This document shows positions 1 to 8,310 of a stretch of DNA of 33,048 nt, piece by piece. The stretch spans positions 1-33,048 of the forward strand of contig JAPPEU010000036.1 of NCBI GenBank assembly GCA_028875245.1, in the 5' to 3' direction. The notes under the pieces were generated by a model. That model worked only from the letters and a program-made list of their open reading frames with translations. It was not told where the DNA came from and did no database searches. The DNA is from Chloroflexota bacterium. Lineage in GTDB: Bacteria; Chloroflexota; Anaerolineae; Aggregatilineales; Phototrophicaceae. Both the position numbers and the translations under genes were made by a program. Each line of letters starts with the position of its first letter. The stretch's first letter is position 1.

Positions 1-15
1 CCCCCCCCCCCCCCC
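1..15. other. 15-base poly-C run at the contig edge
   Basis: The window opens with 15 consecutive C, lying inside the methyltransferase frame immediately after the Asp-Met-Trp codons. Family members usually continue with Trp-Gly-Arg-Gly there, so the run is more likely a sequencing or assembly end artefact than real sequence. Confidence 0.6.
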
Positions 16-373
16 ACATATCACGATAAGCCTTCATCTCAATGATTGAGGCTTCCTTCGTAAAATTCTCATCGCCCACCTGCGCCTGAAACGAAAAATC
101 CTGCCCGGTGGCAAAAGGCGGGTCAATGTAAATCAAGTCCACCTTGCCAGCAAACTCGGGCAGCAGCGACGGCAGTACATATTTCTTGTCGCCCCAGATC
201 AGCCGGTTGCGCCATTCGGCGTCGCGCCCGGCGGCGAAGAGGTCGAGCGTTCGCTGGCGCTGCTGGGCGCTCTCGTTGACGGTCTCGACCGTCTGAAAGG
301 GCAGAGCCACTCGTAAAGGCGCGACGCGCTTCCCGTCTTTGTCGTATTTGCCATCCCATACCAGTTCGACCAC
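1..373 (-). CDS. Site-specific DNA-methyltransferase (adenine-specific, N6/beta or type III Mod-like), N-terminal fragment
   Basis: The frame reads VVELVWDGKYDKDGKR at its start, then IWGDKKYVLPSLLPEF, and then the catalytic motif IDPPF at about residues 86-90. DPPF/DPPY is the catalytic motif of amino-group (N6-adenine or N4-cytosine) methyltransferases. The layout of an N-terminal 'GD' segment, a 'KVDLIYIDPPFATG' block and 'AYRDMW' matches the Mod-type family, which methylates adenine for restriction-modification or solitary methylation. In-frame translation after the TGA at 392-394 offers only GTG at 373 as a start, with a GAGACGAGGA ribosome-binding-like stretch upstream. The gene runs off the left edge, where the codons dissolve into a homopolymer; the family normally continues for several hundred residues. 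A partner restriction gene would lie outside the window. The family call is secure; specificity cannot be judged. Confidence 0.85.
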   Translation of the reverse strand, partial: MVELVWDGKYDKDGKRVAPLRVALPFQTVETVNESAQQRQRTLDLFAAGRDAEWRNRLIWGDKKYVLPSLLPEFAGKVDLIYIDPPFATGQDFSFQAQVGDENFTKEASIIEMKAYRDMWGGGG

Positions 374-487
374 GGCGGCATCCTCGTCTCAAATTCATTC
401 GCGCCCTTATTGTAGCGGTATCGCGCGCTATTTCAACAGGTCAAGCGCGCGGCGGAAGTGTATCCCTTTCGGTGGAAACAAAATAAC

Positions 488-579
488 TTTACCACCGAGG
501 ACACCGAGAAAATCGAGGACACCGAGAAACGAAGACTATATGCAATTTCTTTGTGTCTTTCTTTCCTTTGTGGTGAAAA
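488..579. repeat. Imperfect inverted repeat with internal 16-bp direct repeat (small intergenic element)
   Basis: The left arm, TTTACCACCGAGGACACCGAGAAA split over 488-511, is an imperfect inverted copy of 546-579, whose reverse complement begins TTTCACCACAAAGG and ends GACACAAAGAAA. Within the left half, CGAGGACACCGAGAAA occurs at 496-511 and again at 514-529, an 18-bp period. The element lies in the gene-free 374-616 stretch between the methyltransferase and the M81 peptidase. Similar 'ACCAC..AGGACAC..AGA' palindromes occur as intergenic repeats in many environmental genomes (recalled, not searched). It is probably a non-autonomous mobile or REP-like remnant. I see nothing else in this gap. 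Confidence 0.6.
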
Positions 580-616
580 TGAATTTCAACCGAATTCGAT
601 ACACTACCCGCGCGGC

Positions 617-2140
617 TCAATCCAGCGGAAAGACCGGGCGCTTGAGATGACGATAAGGAAAGCGTGACAGGTTGGCGCTGCACAAGCCGGCCGTATCCAT
701 CTCGATGACGGCGGCGGCGATGGGCTGGTAAGCGGCGCGCCAGGCGACCGCCGATTTGACCACGATCATGCGCTGCCTTTCCGGCATGATGCCGATGTGG
801 CGCAGCTGCGCGAGATCGAGCGGGGGCGTCTTGCGCTCGGTCAAGAGTATGTTCACGCCGGCAGCGCGCAGCCAGGCGGAGCGGCCCATCTGGACCCTGT
901 CGCCATAAAACGAAGCGAAGTGATTGTCGGGCAATTCACAGTCGAATTCCCCGTCGGATAAAGCGCGCACCGTGCCGGTCACGGTCACCGGCCGCCCGTG
1001 CCAGTCATCAACTTTGCCGCCGACCGCGAGCCTGACTTCGGCCGCCTCGCCCGCGTCCCAGCAGATGGCGACCGCTTCCGGGTCAGCCAGTACGATCGCC
1101 CCGTCGCGCACGTCCTGCGCCAGCATCGCGGCCAGCGCCTCAGCGCCGTCGCCCGCCGTCCCGCCGCCGATATTATCAGCCGAATCAACCAGGATGACCG
1201 GACCTCGTTCCAGTTGCTTCGCCTTGGAGACCGCCTCTTCCGGCGAGAGGAAACGGGGCAGCGCCTCGCTCCGGCGCGCATACAGGATGGCGCTCAATTC
1301 CTCCGCGTATGAAGCGGCCAGCGCCGGCTGCGCATCGGTCGTGACGATGATGCTCGGGCCCGAATACGGCGTATCGGCGTAAGCGAAGCCGGCCATCACC
1401 GCGATGGCTACGACCTCATCTTCGGCTTTGATGTCGGCGGCGCGGGCATGTACCGGCGCGAGCGGGGCGGCGTCAGTGCCGGTGCTTTGGGCCGGCAAGA
1501 GCAGGGCGGGGCGGGCGTAAGCGGCCGTCGGCTGAATTTCTCGCCGCAGCAGGCGCGCCAGTGTCTCCGCCGCTTCCAGGCCGCGCGCATAAGCATCAAT
1601 ATGCGGGTTGGTATTGTAGGCCAGCAGCACATCCGCCAATTCGACCAGGCGCGGGCTGATGTTGCCGTGCATATCCAGCAGGACGACGATCGGCGTTGCA
1701 TCGCCGACGATGGCCCGCGCTTGCGCGACGATATCCGTCTCGGCGTCCAGCTCGCCCTCGGCCACCATCGCGCCATGCAAAGCCAGCAATACGCCGTCGA
1801 CGGGCCTGTGCTGCGCCAGGCGATTCATCAGCTCGCCGAGGAGCCGGCGATAAGCGGCCTCGGTGACGATGCCGGCGGGCATGGCGGCGGCGTACAGCGT
1901 CGGCAGCAGCGTCCAGCCGTATTCGCTCGCGCGCTCGATCATGCCGCCGATGCCGCTGCGCGAAGCCCGCATGGACGAGAGCATGTCTTCGCCGACATGC
2001 AGCGATTGCGCCGCGAAATCCGCCAGCGCCGTCCCGCCCGTCATAAAACTATGTGTTTCGTGCAGGATGCCGCCGATAGCGACGCGCGCCCCAGCTGACC
2101 TGCCGCTGCTTGACATGCCCTCGCGAACCTCGACGCTCAT
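617..2140 (-). CDS. M81 family metallopeptidase (MlrC / microcystinase C-like)
   Basis: The predicted product is 507 residues, the usual length for the MlrC family of zinc-dependent hydrolases that cut linear peptides or amides. Family blocks are visible in order: GGILHETHSF (about 23-32, cf. HETNTF), LLALHGAMVAEG (118-129), LLDMHGN (154-160), YNTNPHID (175-182) and DSADNIGGGTAGDG (319-332). The conserved His and Asp residues expected to bind metal are present in these blocks. The start at 2140 is chosen because its ATG overlaps the upstream stop as ATGA, implying translational coupling. An upstream in-frame extension to 2473 is rejected, since it only mirrors the neighbouring gene in another frame. 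There is no signal peptide, so it should be cytoplasmic. It ends the minus-strand catabolic series after the aspartoacylase-like gene, suggesting hydrolysis of a small peptide or amide intermediate. The substrate is unknown. Confidence 0.88.
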   Translation of the reverse strand: MSVEVREGMSSSGRSAGARVAIGGILHETHSFMTGGTALADFAAQSLHVGEDMLSSMRASRSGIGGMIERASEYGWTLLPTLYAAAMPAGIVTEAAYRRLLGELMNRLAQHRPVDGVLLALHGAMVAEGELDAETDIVAQARAIVGDATPIVVLLDMHGNISPRLVELADVLLAYNTNPHIDAYARGLEAAETLARLLRREIQPTAAYARPALLLPAQSTGTDAAPLAPVHARAADIKAEDEVVAIAVMAGFAYADTPYSGPSIIVTTDAQPALAASYAEELSAILYARRSEALPRFLSPEEAVSKAKQLERGPVILVDSADNIGGGTAGDGAEALAAMLAQDVRDGAIVLADPEAVAICWDAGEAAEVRLAVGGKVDDWHGRPVTVTGTVRALSDGEFDCELPDNHFASFYGDRVQMGRSAWLRAAGVNILLTERKTPPLDLAQLRHIGIMPERQRMIVVKSAVAWRAAYQPIAAAVIEMDTAGLCSANLSRFPYRHLKRPVFPLD

Positions 2141-3150
2141 TTCGGCGAATGATATGGCTGAGTGATGTGCGCAATGCCATCGCCGGCCTGAACCGGCGGG
2201 ATGCCGCGCAGCATGATGACCACGCCATCTTGATCGGCGTCGACCCGCGCCAGTTCCGCGCCGGTTGCGTCCAGGATTGTGCCGAGACGCCGGCCTCGCT
2301 TGACAGGCTCCAGCAAGGAAACTTCCCGCTGGAAGAAACCGTCGACGGGCGCATGAATGACCGTATTCAGATTGCCATCGCCGACCAGATGATGCGTCAG
2401 CCGCCGCCGGCTCGGCGCTCCCGTGATCATGCCCAGGCGCCTCATCACGTTCATGACGCCATCGCGAAAGCATGCGACCACGTCAGGATCGCATCCGCCG
2501 CCACCGCGCGCTTCAGTATACAGTGACGGAATGCCCATCGACGTCGCGGCTGAGATGCTGCGCCCGGCCGGCAAGGGCAAAGGATGCCCCCACATGACAG
2601 GCGCGCCAAAAGCCGCCGCTGCCGCCAGCGAGGCTTGGCCCAATTCGCCGCTGTCTTGCACATAGCCGATCAGCGTTGGCAATTCATAGGCGATGCCGCC
2701 CGTATGCAAGTCAATGAGAAAGTCGGCTTGGCGCAGCAGTTTCTGGGTCAACCACCAGGCAATCTGTCTCGTGATGCTGCCAGCAGCATCGCCAGGGAAA
2801 ACGCGCGCCAGGTTTAGGCCGTCGATCGGGCTGCTGCGCTGCACCGCTTCGCATGCGGGCATGTTGCAGATGGGCGCCATGACCAGCCGACCGCGCAATT
2901 CCCGCGGATTGATCAGGCGCTGCACTTGGGGAATGGCGGCGATCCCCTCGAATTCATCGCCGTGCACGCCGGCCAGGACCAGCAGCGTCGGCCCATCTTG
3001 GGCCCCGATTGCAGTCAAAAGCGGCAGCCGCCAGTTGCCGCCGTCCGCTCGCCCCGTGATCTCCAGCCAGGCGGACTGCTTCTCGGCGCGCCGCAATTCG
3101 TCTAATTCAAAGTCGTGTATGTGCATGCAGCGTCTCAATCGCTCAGGCAT
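2137..3150 (-). CDS. Succinylglutamate desuccinylase/aspartoacylase family zinc deacylase
   Basis: The 337-residue protein carries the M14-related AstE/AspA fold signature: GVHGDEFEG (61-69, His63 and Glu66 as zinc ligands), a downstream NLARVFPG segment (113-120, substrate-contacting Asn/Arg) and LIDLHTGG (145-152, third ligand His149). Members hydrolyse N-acyl amino acids (N-acetylaspartate, N-succinylglutamate) or related amides. The gene overlaps the threonine-synthase-like gene upstream by one base (TGATG) and the M81 gene downstream by four (ATGA), so all three are probably translated together. The ATG at 3150 is chosen for the overlap; an internal ATG at 3126 (preceded by GAGACGC) is an alternative. 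The acyl group removed is not predictable. The context suggests a deacylation step in amino-acid-derivative catabolism. Confidence 0.88.
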   Translation of the reverse strand: MPERLRRCMHIHDFELDELRRAEKQSAWLEITGRADGGNWRLPLLTAIGAQDGPTLLVLAGVHGDEFEGIAAIPQVQRLINPRELRGRLVMAPICNMPACEAVQRSSPIDGLNLARVFPGDAAGSITRQIAWWLTQKLLRQADFLIDLHTGGIAYELPTLIGYVQDSGELGQASLAAAAAFGAPVMWGHPLPLPAGRSISAATSMGIPSLYTEARGGGGCDPDVVACFRDGVMNVMRRLGMITGAPSRRRLTHHLVGDGNLNTVIHAPVDGFFQREVSLLEPVKRGRRLGTILDATGAELARVDADQDGVVIMLRGIPPVQAGDGIAHITQPYHSPK

Positions 3151-4403
3151 CAGCGCGGCTTGACATGAAGTATCTCGCTCGCTTCTATCAGCGGCAGCGG
3201 CTTGTCTTCGCTCATTCTTTGCACGGCAGCGGCGTCCTTAAACCCGATGCCGGTCAAAATGCCGACGAGTTTTTCATCGCCGCGCAGGCGCCCGCTCTCC
3301 AGATCCGCCTTGATCGCAGCCCAGACGACAGCCGCCGCCGGTTCGACAAACAGCCCCTCCTGGCTGGCCAGTTCGGCTTGCGCCCCATAGGTGACCTCGT
3401 CGGCGATCGAAAGCGCCCAGCCCTCCGACTCGCGCAAATCCTGCAGCACCAGGTCGCCATCGGGCGGCGACGTCAGAATAATGCCGGAGACGGCGCTGGT
3501 ACAATCGTCCAGCGGCTCAATTTGGCGGCCCGCCTCCCAGGCTTGCGTCACCGGGTCGCAGCCCAGTGGCTGCACAGCGACCATCCGCGGCAGGCGCTTG
3601 ATACGCCCGGCCCGCCGCCACTCTTTGAAGCCCTTCCAGATCGAACTCAAGAGCCCGCCGCCGCCGACCGGCACATAAACCACATCGGGCGCTTCGCCAT
3701 GCAGCTGCTGGCAGATTTCATAGGCGATGGTCTTGGCGCCCTCCATGGCGTGCGGACTGTTGCCGCGCGCGGTAATGAGCATGAGCCAGTCCTCCGCGTC
3801 GCACAGGGCAGCTATGTTTGCCCAGGTCGCTTTCTCCGCCGCCGGGTCATAACCCAAGCCACTGACCGACATCACCTGCGGGCCATAAGACATGATCTGC
3901 GCGATCTTCGCCCGCGGCGCCCGCTCCAGCGTGAAGAGATAACCGTCGACTGCCGCGCGCGCGCCATAAGCCGCCAGGGCGGCGCCGGCATTGCCCGATG
4001 AGGTGGCGGCCCAGGCGCGCCGTCCAAGCTGCCGCAGGTAAGTGATGCCGACCGATGCGATGCGGTCTTTGTAGGAGCCGGTTGGGTTCAGCCCTTCATT
4101 CTTGAAATAGAGCCGCTCCATCCCGCTGCCGGGGCCCAAGCGCGACGAGGGCAGCAATGGCGTGTCGCCTTCGCCCAGGCTGACGATGTACTTGCTGTCG
4201 GTCAATGGCAGGCGCGCGGCGTAGCGCCAGATGCCGGGCAGCTGCGGCTGAAGCGAGATTTCGGCGGGCTGGTAACGCAGATCCAGGACACCGCCATCAT
4301 GCGGGCAATTGGCCACGGTCATGTCGTCGCAGCGCCGTCCACAGGTCAAGCATATCAACTGAAACATAGACGCCATCATCCGCCTGTTGCAGTCAGTTTC
4401 CAT
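3150..4403 (-). CDS. Threonine synthase-like PLP-dependent enzyme
   Basis: The 417-residue fold-type II PLP protein begins with a Cys-rich ribbon (Cys18, Cys21, Cys25, Cys33) typical of the threonine synthase and related group. Next come SLGEGDTPL (75-83), the Schiff-base lysine in NPTGSYKDR (Lys112), TSSGNAG (134-140) and the glycine-rich phosphate cradle VPVGGGG (244-250). Threonine synthase converts O-phosphohomoserine to threonine, but many paralogues catalyse other beta- or gamma-eliminations or replacements. No homoserine kinase or dehydrogenase is nearby, and the neighbours are a DapA-like aldolase and deacylases, so a catabolic lyase role is plausible (inference). A weak GAGAAA precedes the ATG at 4403; starts at 4379 or 4367 are possible. 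It is one-base-coupled to the aspartoacylase-like gene. Confidence 0.85.
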   Translation of the reverse strand: METDCNRRMMASMFQLICLTCGRRCDDMTVANCPHDGGVLDLRYQPAEISLQPQLPGIWRYAARLPLTDSKYIVSLGEGDTPLLPSSRLGPGSGMERLYFKNEGLNPTGSYKDRIASVGITYLRQLGRRAWAATSSGNAGAALAAYGARAAVDGYLFTLERAPRAKIAQIMSYGPQVMSVSGLGYDPAAEKATWANIAALCDAEDWLMLITARGNSPHAMEGAKTIAYEICQQLHGEAPDVVYVPVGGGGLLSSIWKGFKEWRRAGRIKRLPRMVAVQPLGCDPVTQAWEAGRQIEPLDDCTSAVSGIILTSPPDGDLVLQDLRESEGWALSIADEVTYGAQAELASQEGLFVEPAAAVVWAAIKADLESGRLRGDEKLVGILTGIGFKDAAAVQRMSEDKPLPLIEASEILHVKPR

Positions 4404-4489
4404 TGTATTTCTCGAAAGTCTGGCGCGCTACCTCTCGCCGGCGCGCTTGGCGGTCGCTGTCAACAGGACCCTGTCAATCGCCCAGGACG

Positions 4490-5401
4490 TTAAAGACAGA
4501 CTCTCCGCGTCGGATCGTCGATGCCCACGCGCTTGAGCAGCCAGTCAATTTCTCGCTCGGCGCCGGCATCGATTGGGTTAAAAGGCTCTCTCGGCGTCGC
4601 ATTGGCGATGGCGCCCCGGCGCTTGAGAATGGCCTTCCGTATCGTCAGATTGATCAGCGGCTGATTCTCATAGCGAATCAGCGGCAGGTACTTGTCAAAG
4701 ATCGTTTCCGCATCCTGTCGGCGGCCGCCTTTGAACGCTTCGTAGATCGCCACCAGGATCTCGGTGAAGGCGAAGCCGGTCATCGTGCCGGAAGCGCCGC
4801 GTCCCAATTCTTCCAGCAGGAACATGCCGCCCAGCCCGCCGAAGATCTCAAACTTGTCTGTGCATTTGCGGATGGCGTCAATCTTCTGCATCAACGGGGG
4901 ATCTTCCAGCTTGAGCGCGCGCGCGTTGGGAATCGCTTCGGCGATCTGCGCCAGAACGGCCGGCGACATGATGACATCGTTGACCGGCGGGAAATCCTGC
5001 ACCACGATCGGCCCGCTGACCGTCTCGGCGATCTCGCTGTAAAGCGCGAGGATGGCGGGGTCGGACTTGTCCTCCATTGGCGGCGGCGCGATCATGACGC
5101 CGTCAGCGCCGGCTGCGAATGCCGCCTCGCTGAGCGCGATGCAGGTGGAAAGCTGGCTGTGGCTCGTGCCCACGACGATGGGGATGGCGCCATTCACTGT
5201 GCCCACCACCGTGTCCATGACCGCTCGCCGTTCGTCCACGCTGAGCTTGGCCGCCTCGCCCATGACGCCGAGGATGGTCAAGCCCTGCGCGCCAAGGTCC
5301 ATCTGGAAGCGCACCAGCCGCCGCAGACTGTCGTAATCGAGCGCGTAATCCGCCCTGAAAGGCGTCGCCAGTATATTGAATATGCCGCTAATCTTGCCCA
5401 C
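4490..5401 (-). CDS. Dihydrodipicolinate synthase/N-acetylneuraminate lyase family aldolase (atypical)
   Basis: The 303-residue TIM barrel has the pyruvate-aldolase layout: a GVMGE block (45-49, canonical GTTGE), LSVDERRAV (53-61), and the Schiff-base lysine in RALKLEDPP (Lys164). The canonical proton-relay tyrosine segment (YNxPxR in DapA) is replaced by QDFPPV (135-140), so the protein is unlikely to be a true lysine-pathway DHDPS. It probably cleaves or forms another 2-keto-acid-type adduct. The start is GTG at 5401, with AGGAG eight bases upstream embedded in the end of the amidohydrolase gene; only three bases separate the two genes. Its place between an amidohydrolase and a threonine-synthase-like enzyme suggests carbon-carbon cleavage of a deamidated intermediate. 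The family is certain; the reaction is not. Confidence 0.87.
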   Translation of the reverse strand: MGKISGIFNILATPFRADYALDYDSLRRLVRFQMDLGAQGLTILGVMGEAAKLSVDERRAVMDTVVGTVNGAIPIVVGTSHSQLSTCIALSEAAFAAGADGVMIAPPPMEDKSDPAILALYSEIAETVSGPIVVQDFPPVNDVIMSPAVLAQIAEAIPNARALKLEDPPLMQKIDAIRKCTDKFEIFGGLGGMFLLEELGRGASGTMTGFAFTEILVAIYEAFKGGRRQDAETIFDKYLPLIRYENQPLINLTIRKAILKRRGAIANATPREPFNPIDAGAEREIDWLLKRVGIDDPTRRVCL

Positions 5402-5404
5402 GTA

Positions 5405-6643
5405 TCACGCTCCTGTCATTTGCTTGCCGGCGACATAGACCGCCTTGATCTTCCCCAGCGCGTCGAGATCAGTCAGCGGGTCGCCATCGATTACGATGAC
5501 ATCGGCCGCCTTGCCCGCTTCCAGGCTGCCCAGGGTATCGCCCAGATTATTGACTTCGGCCGCCACGCTCGTGGCGCTGCGCAAGGCGTCGTAGCTGTCG
5601 CGCTTGATGCCCAGCTCAACCATGAACTTCAGCTCCGGCGCCACCACATCATGCCCGACGACCGGGCTGCCGGCATCGGTGCCGAAGGCGATTGTCAAGC
5701 CCGCCCGCGCCGCCCGCAGCAGCCCGTTGAAGCGTTCGCGGCTCTCGACGGCCGCCTGCCGCTCGGCGATTTTCCATTCCGGGATATCGTATTGGCGCGC
5801 GATATCAGCCTGGGCTTGCATGAGCAATGGCGCAAATGTCGTCACGATGGGAATCTTCTTGTCCAGCAGCAGTTGAATCGTCTCGTCGCTCATGGCGCCG
5901 CCGTGCTCGATGACATCGACGCCGAACTCGGCGACCCGCCGGATGACGCTGTCGAAGGTGGCGTGCGCCGTGATGGTCAAACCCATTCGGTGCGTTTCGT
6001 CGATCACGGCATGCAGCTCTTCATCGGTGAATTCAATCGTGTCGTGGCTGCCCATGATCTTGATGAGGTCGGCGCCGCCCTTGACCTGATCGCGCACCGC
6101 CCGCCGCATCTCGTCCGCGCCGCTGGCTTCGCGGCAGGCCCAAAAGGTATGCCCGCCGGTTTGGATGATCGCTTCGCCCACGATCAACAGGCGCGGGCCG
6201 GGGAAGATGCCTTGCTCCACCGCTTGCTTGGCGAAGAAGTTGCTGCGCTTCATGCCCAGGTCGCGCACCAGCGTGATGCCGGCGCGCAGGCTCTTCAGCA
6301 TATTGCCGGCGCATTTGTAGGCGCTGATCTCAGGCGGGTCATCCAGCGATTGTCGCGCCAGATCGTGCACGCCATCCCAAGCCAGATGGGCGTGCGAGTT
6401 AATCAAGCCCGGCATGACCGTCTTGCCGCGGCAATCGACGACCGCAGCCTCCCCCGCGTCCAGCGCGCTCATGGGGCCGACCGCTTCGATTATGCCGTCC
6501 TTGATTTCGAGGAAGCCCTTTTCGATGACCTCATCGCCGCGGCAGGTCAACAGGCGCGCGCCGGTTAAGACGCGGTGCGGCGCCGGGATATCGAACATCG
6601 GCTTGATGATCTTTTCGAACCGCCAGGCAGGCGCTTCCGGCAT
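5405..6643 (-). CDS. Metal-dependent amidohydrolase, prolidase/imidazolonepropionase-like
   Basis: The 412-residue amidohydrolase has its metal-site residues in the expected order: HAHLAWDG (His84, His86), a lysine in LIKIMGS (Lys195, probably carboxylated as in prolidase-like members), TAHATFD (His227), VIEHGG (His247) and FGTDAGSP (Asp323). The stretch GGHTFWACREASGADEMR (163-180) is typical of the prolidase-like Xaa-Pro or N-acyl-amino-acid hydrolase subgroup. Beta-sandwich strands flank the barrel. The start is ATG at 6643 with GGAG seven bases upstream; ATG at 6598 is an alternative. No signal peptide is present. It lies three bases upstream of the DapA-like gene and downstream of an allantoinase-like gene, so it may act on the ring-opened product. 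The exact substrate is unknown. Confidence 0.88.
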   Translation of the reverse strand: MPEAPAWRFEKIIKPMFDIPAPHRVLTGARLLTCRGDEVIEKGFLEIKDGIIEAVGPMSALDAGEAAVVDCRGKTVMPGLINSHAHLAWDGVHDLARQSLDDPPEISAYKCAGNMLKSLRAGITLVRDLGMKRSNFFAKQAVEQGIFPGPRLLIVGEAIIQTGGHTFWACREASGADEMRRAVRDQVKGGADLIKIMGSHDTIEFTDEELHAVIDETHRMGLTITAHATFDSVIRRVAEFGVDVIEHGGAMSDETIQLLLDKKIPIVTTFAPLLMQAQADIARQYDIPEWKIAERQAAVESRERFNGLLRAARAGLTIAFGTDAGSPVVGHDVVAPELKFMVELGIKRDSYDALRSATSVAAEVNNLGDTLGSLEAGKAADVIVIDGDPLTDLDALGKIKAVYVAGKQMTGA

Positions 6644-6668
6644 GGAATGTCTCCATCTTCAAATTGAC

Positions 6669-6698
6669 GGGCGAGCGAGCCAAGGCTTGCCCCTATAG
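6669..6698. repeat. Dispersed palindromic repeat copy
   Basis: On the minus strand this reads CTATAGGGGCAAGCCTTGG followed by CTCGCTCGCCC, matching the family core GTAGGGGCGA-(centre)-TCGCCC seen at other intergenic sites here. It lies between the allantoinase-like and amidohydrolase genes and could form an RNA hairpin in their shared transcript. Confidence 0.6.
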
Positions 6699-6711
6699 CG
6701 ATTCAGTAAGA

Positions 6712-8115
6712 TTAGAAGATCCGCGTGACGCGCGCCTTATCCGCGCGTACAAATTGCCCGCCCCCCGCTGAGCCGACGATTTTTCCGTCTTTGAATACGG
6801 TCACCCCGTTGACGATTGTCCGCTCGACCCTGCCCTTGAAAGTCATGCCCTCATAGAGCTTGTCGCAATCCCGCGCCTGGGTGAAGAGCATGTCGCGCCC
6901 GATGGTCGTTTCAGCCTGCGGGTCGTAAATGACGAGATCGGCCGCCGCGCCAACGCCGATATGACCGCGCTCGGGATAGACGCCGAAGCGTTTGGCGCCA
7001 TTGGTCGCCACCAGGTCCATCGCTTTGTTGATGCTGATGCGCCCGCTCAGGGCTTCGTGCATGACGCCCGGCAGCAATTCTTCCACGCCCGGCGCGCCCG
7101 GCGGCGTCGCCCAGATGTCCTCGCGCGCTCGCTCCTTTTCCTCCACCGTGAAGGGCGAGTGGTCGGTGGTGATCGCCATGAGCGCTCCATCAAGCAGCCC
7201 GCCCCAAAGCGCCGCTTGGTCGGCCTCCGCGCGCAAGGGCGGGTTGACCTTGGCGTAGGGACCGCAGCGTTCCAGGTCGGCTTCCGTGAAAAAGAGATAA
7301 TGCGGGCAGGTTTCGGCGCTCACGGTCGAGCCGGTCGCCTGGAAGCGGCGGATGACCGCCAGCGCTTCCGCCCCGCTGACGTGGGCGATGTGCAAGTTGG
7401 TGCCGATGCTTTCGTTCAGCGTCAGCAAGGTGGCGATGGCCAGGGCCTCGACATGGGACGGGCGGGATTCGCCATGGGCGGGCACATCGTTGCGATTCGC
7501 CTTGATCAGCTGCGCCGTATGCCATTCCAGCAACTGGTTGTTCTCCGCGTGCACCGCGCAGACCAGGCCGGTTTCGGCGACCAATCGCAGCGCCTGATAC
7601 AACTCCGGCGCATGGGGCAGGCACAAACCTTCGAATTCGTCATCGCGCCCTTTTGGCGCCGCCGTCATAAAAATCTTGAAGCCGATCGCCCCTTCGTCCA
7701 CCATCTCGGCGATTGCGGCCCGATCAAGCAAGCCGGGCGCGCCATAAAGCCCGAAATTGACATAGGCGTCGCGTTCGCCCAAAGCCTTGCGCATGCGGAA
7801 GACATCGCCCGTCGCGCAGCAGGGCTTCGATATCGGCATCTCGAAAACGGTGGTGACGCCCCCGGCCGCCGCCGCTCGCGTCTCGCTGGCGAAGTCGCCG
7901 CGCTCTGGATAGGCGGGCGCGCGACAGTGAAAATGAATATCGATGGCGCCGGGCAACAGCAGCTTGCCAGCGGCGTCGATCGTCTCGCCGGCGCTGATAT
8001 CGGCCGAGTCAGCGACCAGGGCGACGATGCGCCCGTCGCGAATGCCGACGTCAAGCGCGGCGATACCCGTCTCCAGCGCCACATTTGCGCTCTTGATTAG
8101 CGTATCTACTCTCAT
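6712..8115 (-). CDS. Allantoinase/dihydroorotase-like cyclic amidohydrolase
   Basis: The 467-residue cyclic amidohydrolase has LLPGAIDIHFHCRAP (53-67; His61, His63 as metal ligands), the carboxylated-lysine motif GFKIFM (Lys147), VHAEN (His189), IAHVSG (His245), ETCPHYLFF (268-276), AKVNPPLR (288-295) and TTDHSPF (Asp318). The spacing and the ETCPHYL / VNPPLR blocks are those of allantoinase-type enzymes, which open five-membered cyclic ureides; dihydroorotase-like or hydantoinase-like activity is possible. A strong AAGGAGG sits six bases before the ATG. No ureidoglycolate genes are nearby, so a full allantoin pathway is not shown. It heads the hydrolase block and is separated by palindromes from both neighbours. 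A second, distinct cyclic amidohydrolase (dihydropyrimidinase) lies at 19322-20800. Confidence 0.87.
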   Translation of the reverse strand: MRVDTLIKSANVALETGIAALDVGIRDGRIVALVADSADISAGETIDAAGKLLLPGAIDIHFHCRAPAYPERGDFASETRAAAAGGVTTVFEMPISKPCCATGDVFRMRKALGERDAYVNFGLYGAPGLLDRAAIAEMVDEGAIGFKIFMTAAPKGRDDEFEGLCLPHAPELYQALRLVAETGLVCAVHAENNQLLEWHTAQLIKANRNDVPAHGESRPSHVEALAIATLLTLNESIGTNLHIAHVSGAEALAVIRRFQATGSTVSAETCPHYLFFTEADLERCGPYAKVNPPLRAEADQAALWGGLLDGALMAITTDHSPFTVEEKERAREDIWATPPGAPGVEELLPGVMHEALSGRISINKAMDLVATNGAKRFGVYPERGHIGVGAAADLVIYDPQAETTIGRDMLFTQARDCDKLYEGMTFKGRVERTIVNGVTVFKDGKIVGSAGGGQFVRADKARVTRIF

Positions 8116-8207
8116 GGCGCCTCCTTCAAAAATGCGCCCAACAAGACATATAGAGGCGGCACTTGTGTCGCCCTAAACTTTGAACTGTTGACAAGTTGCG
8201 GGCAACC

Positions 8208-8255
8208 AACCCCAGCCCCCGGCCCCCTCCCCGAAGCATCAGGGAGGGGGAGCAA
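8208..8255. repeat. GC-rich inverted repeat, second repeat family
   Basis: CCCCCTCCC is followed, after a loop containing GAAGCATCA, by GGGAGGGGGAGC, preceded by CCCCAGCCCCCGG. It forms a strong hairpin between the M20 gene and the allantoinase-like gene. A related C-rich/G-rich palindrome is at 30393-30452. Similar elements are frequent intergenic repeats in many genomes (recalled). The rest of 8116-8310 shows no gene. Confidence 0.6.
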
Positions 8256-8310
8256 GACGCGGCGCGATGCAAGGTATTTTGCGTGGGCGGCGGTTACACC
8301 GCGCGTGTGT

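Noticed and set aside
488..529. CRISPR-like direct repeat
   Set aside because: There are only two units with a 2-base separation, no spacers of proper length and no cas genes.
2141..2473. In-frame N-terminal extension of the M81 peptidase
   Set aside because: It overlaps the aspartoacylase-like gene, has a biased Arg/His-rich composition typical of a shadow frame, and the ATGA overlap gives a better start.
3150..5401. Threonine/lysine biosynthesis operon (threonine synthase plus DHDPS)
   Set aside because: The DapA-like protein lacks the canonical tyrosine segment and all neighbours are hydrolases; no other biosynthetic genes of either pathway are present.
4403..6568. Long open frame on the plus strand (over 700 codons)
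   Set aside because: It lies antisense to the DapA-like and amidohydrolase genes, which have clear family motifs. It is an artefact of GC-rich codon use with no recognisable domain.
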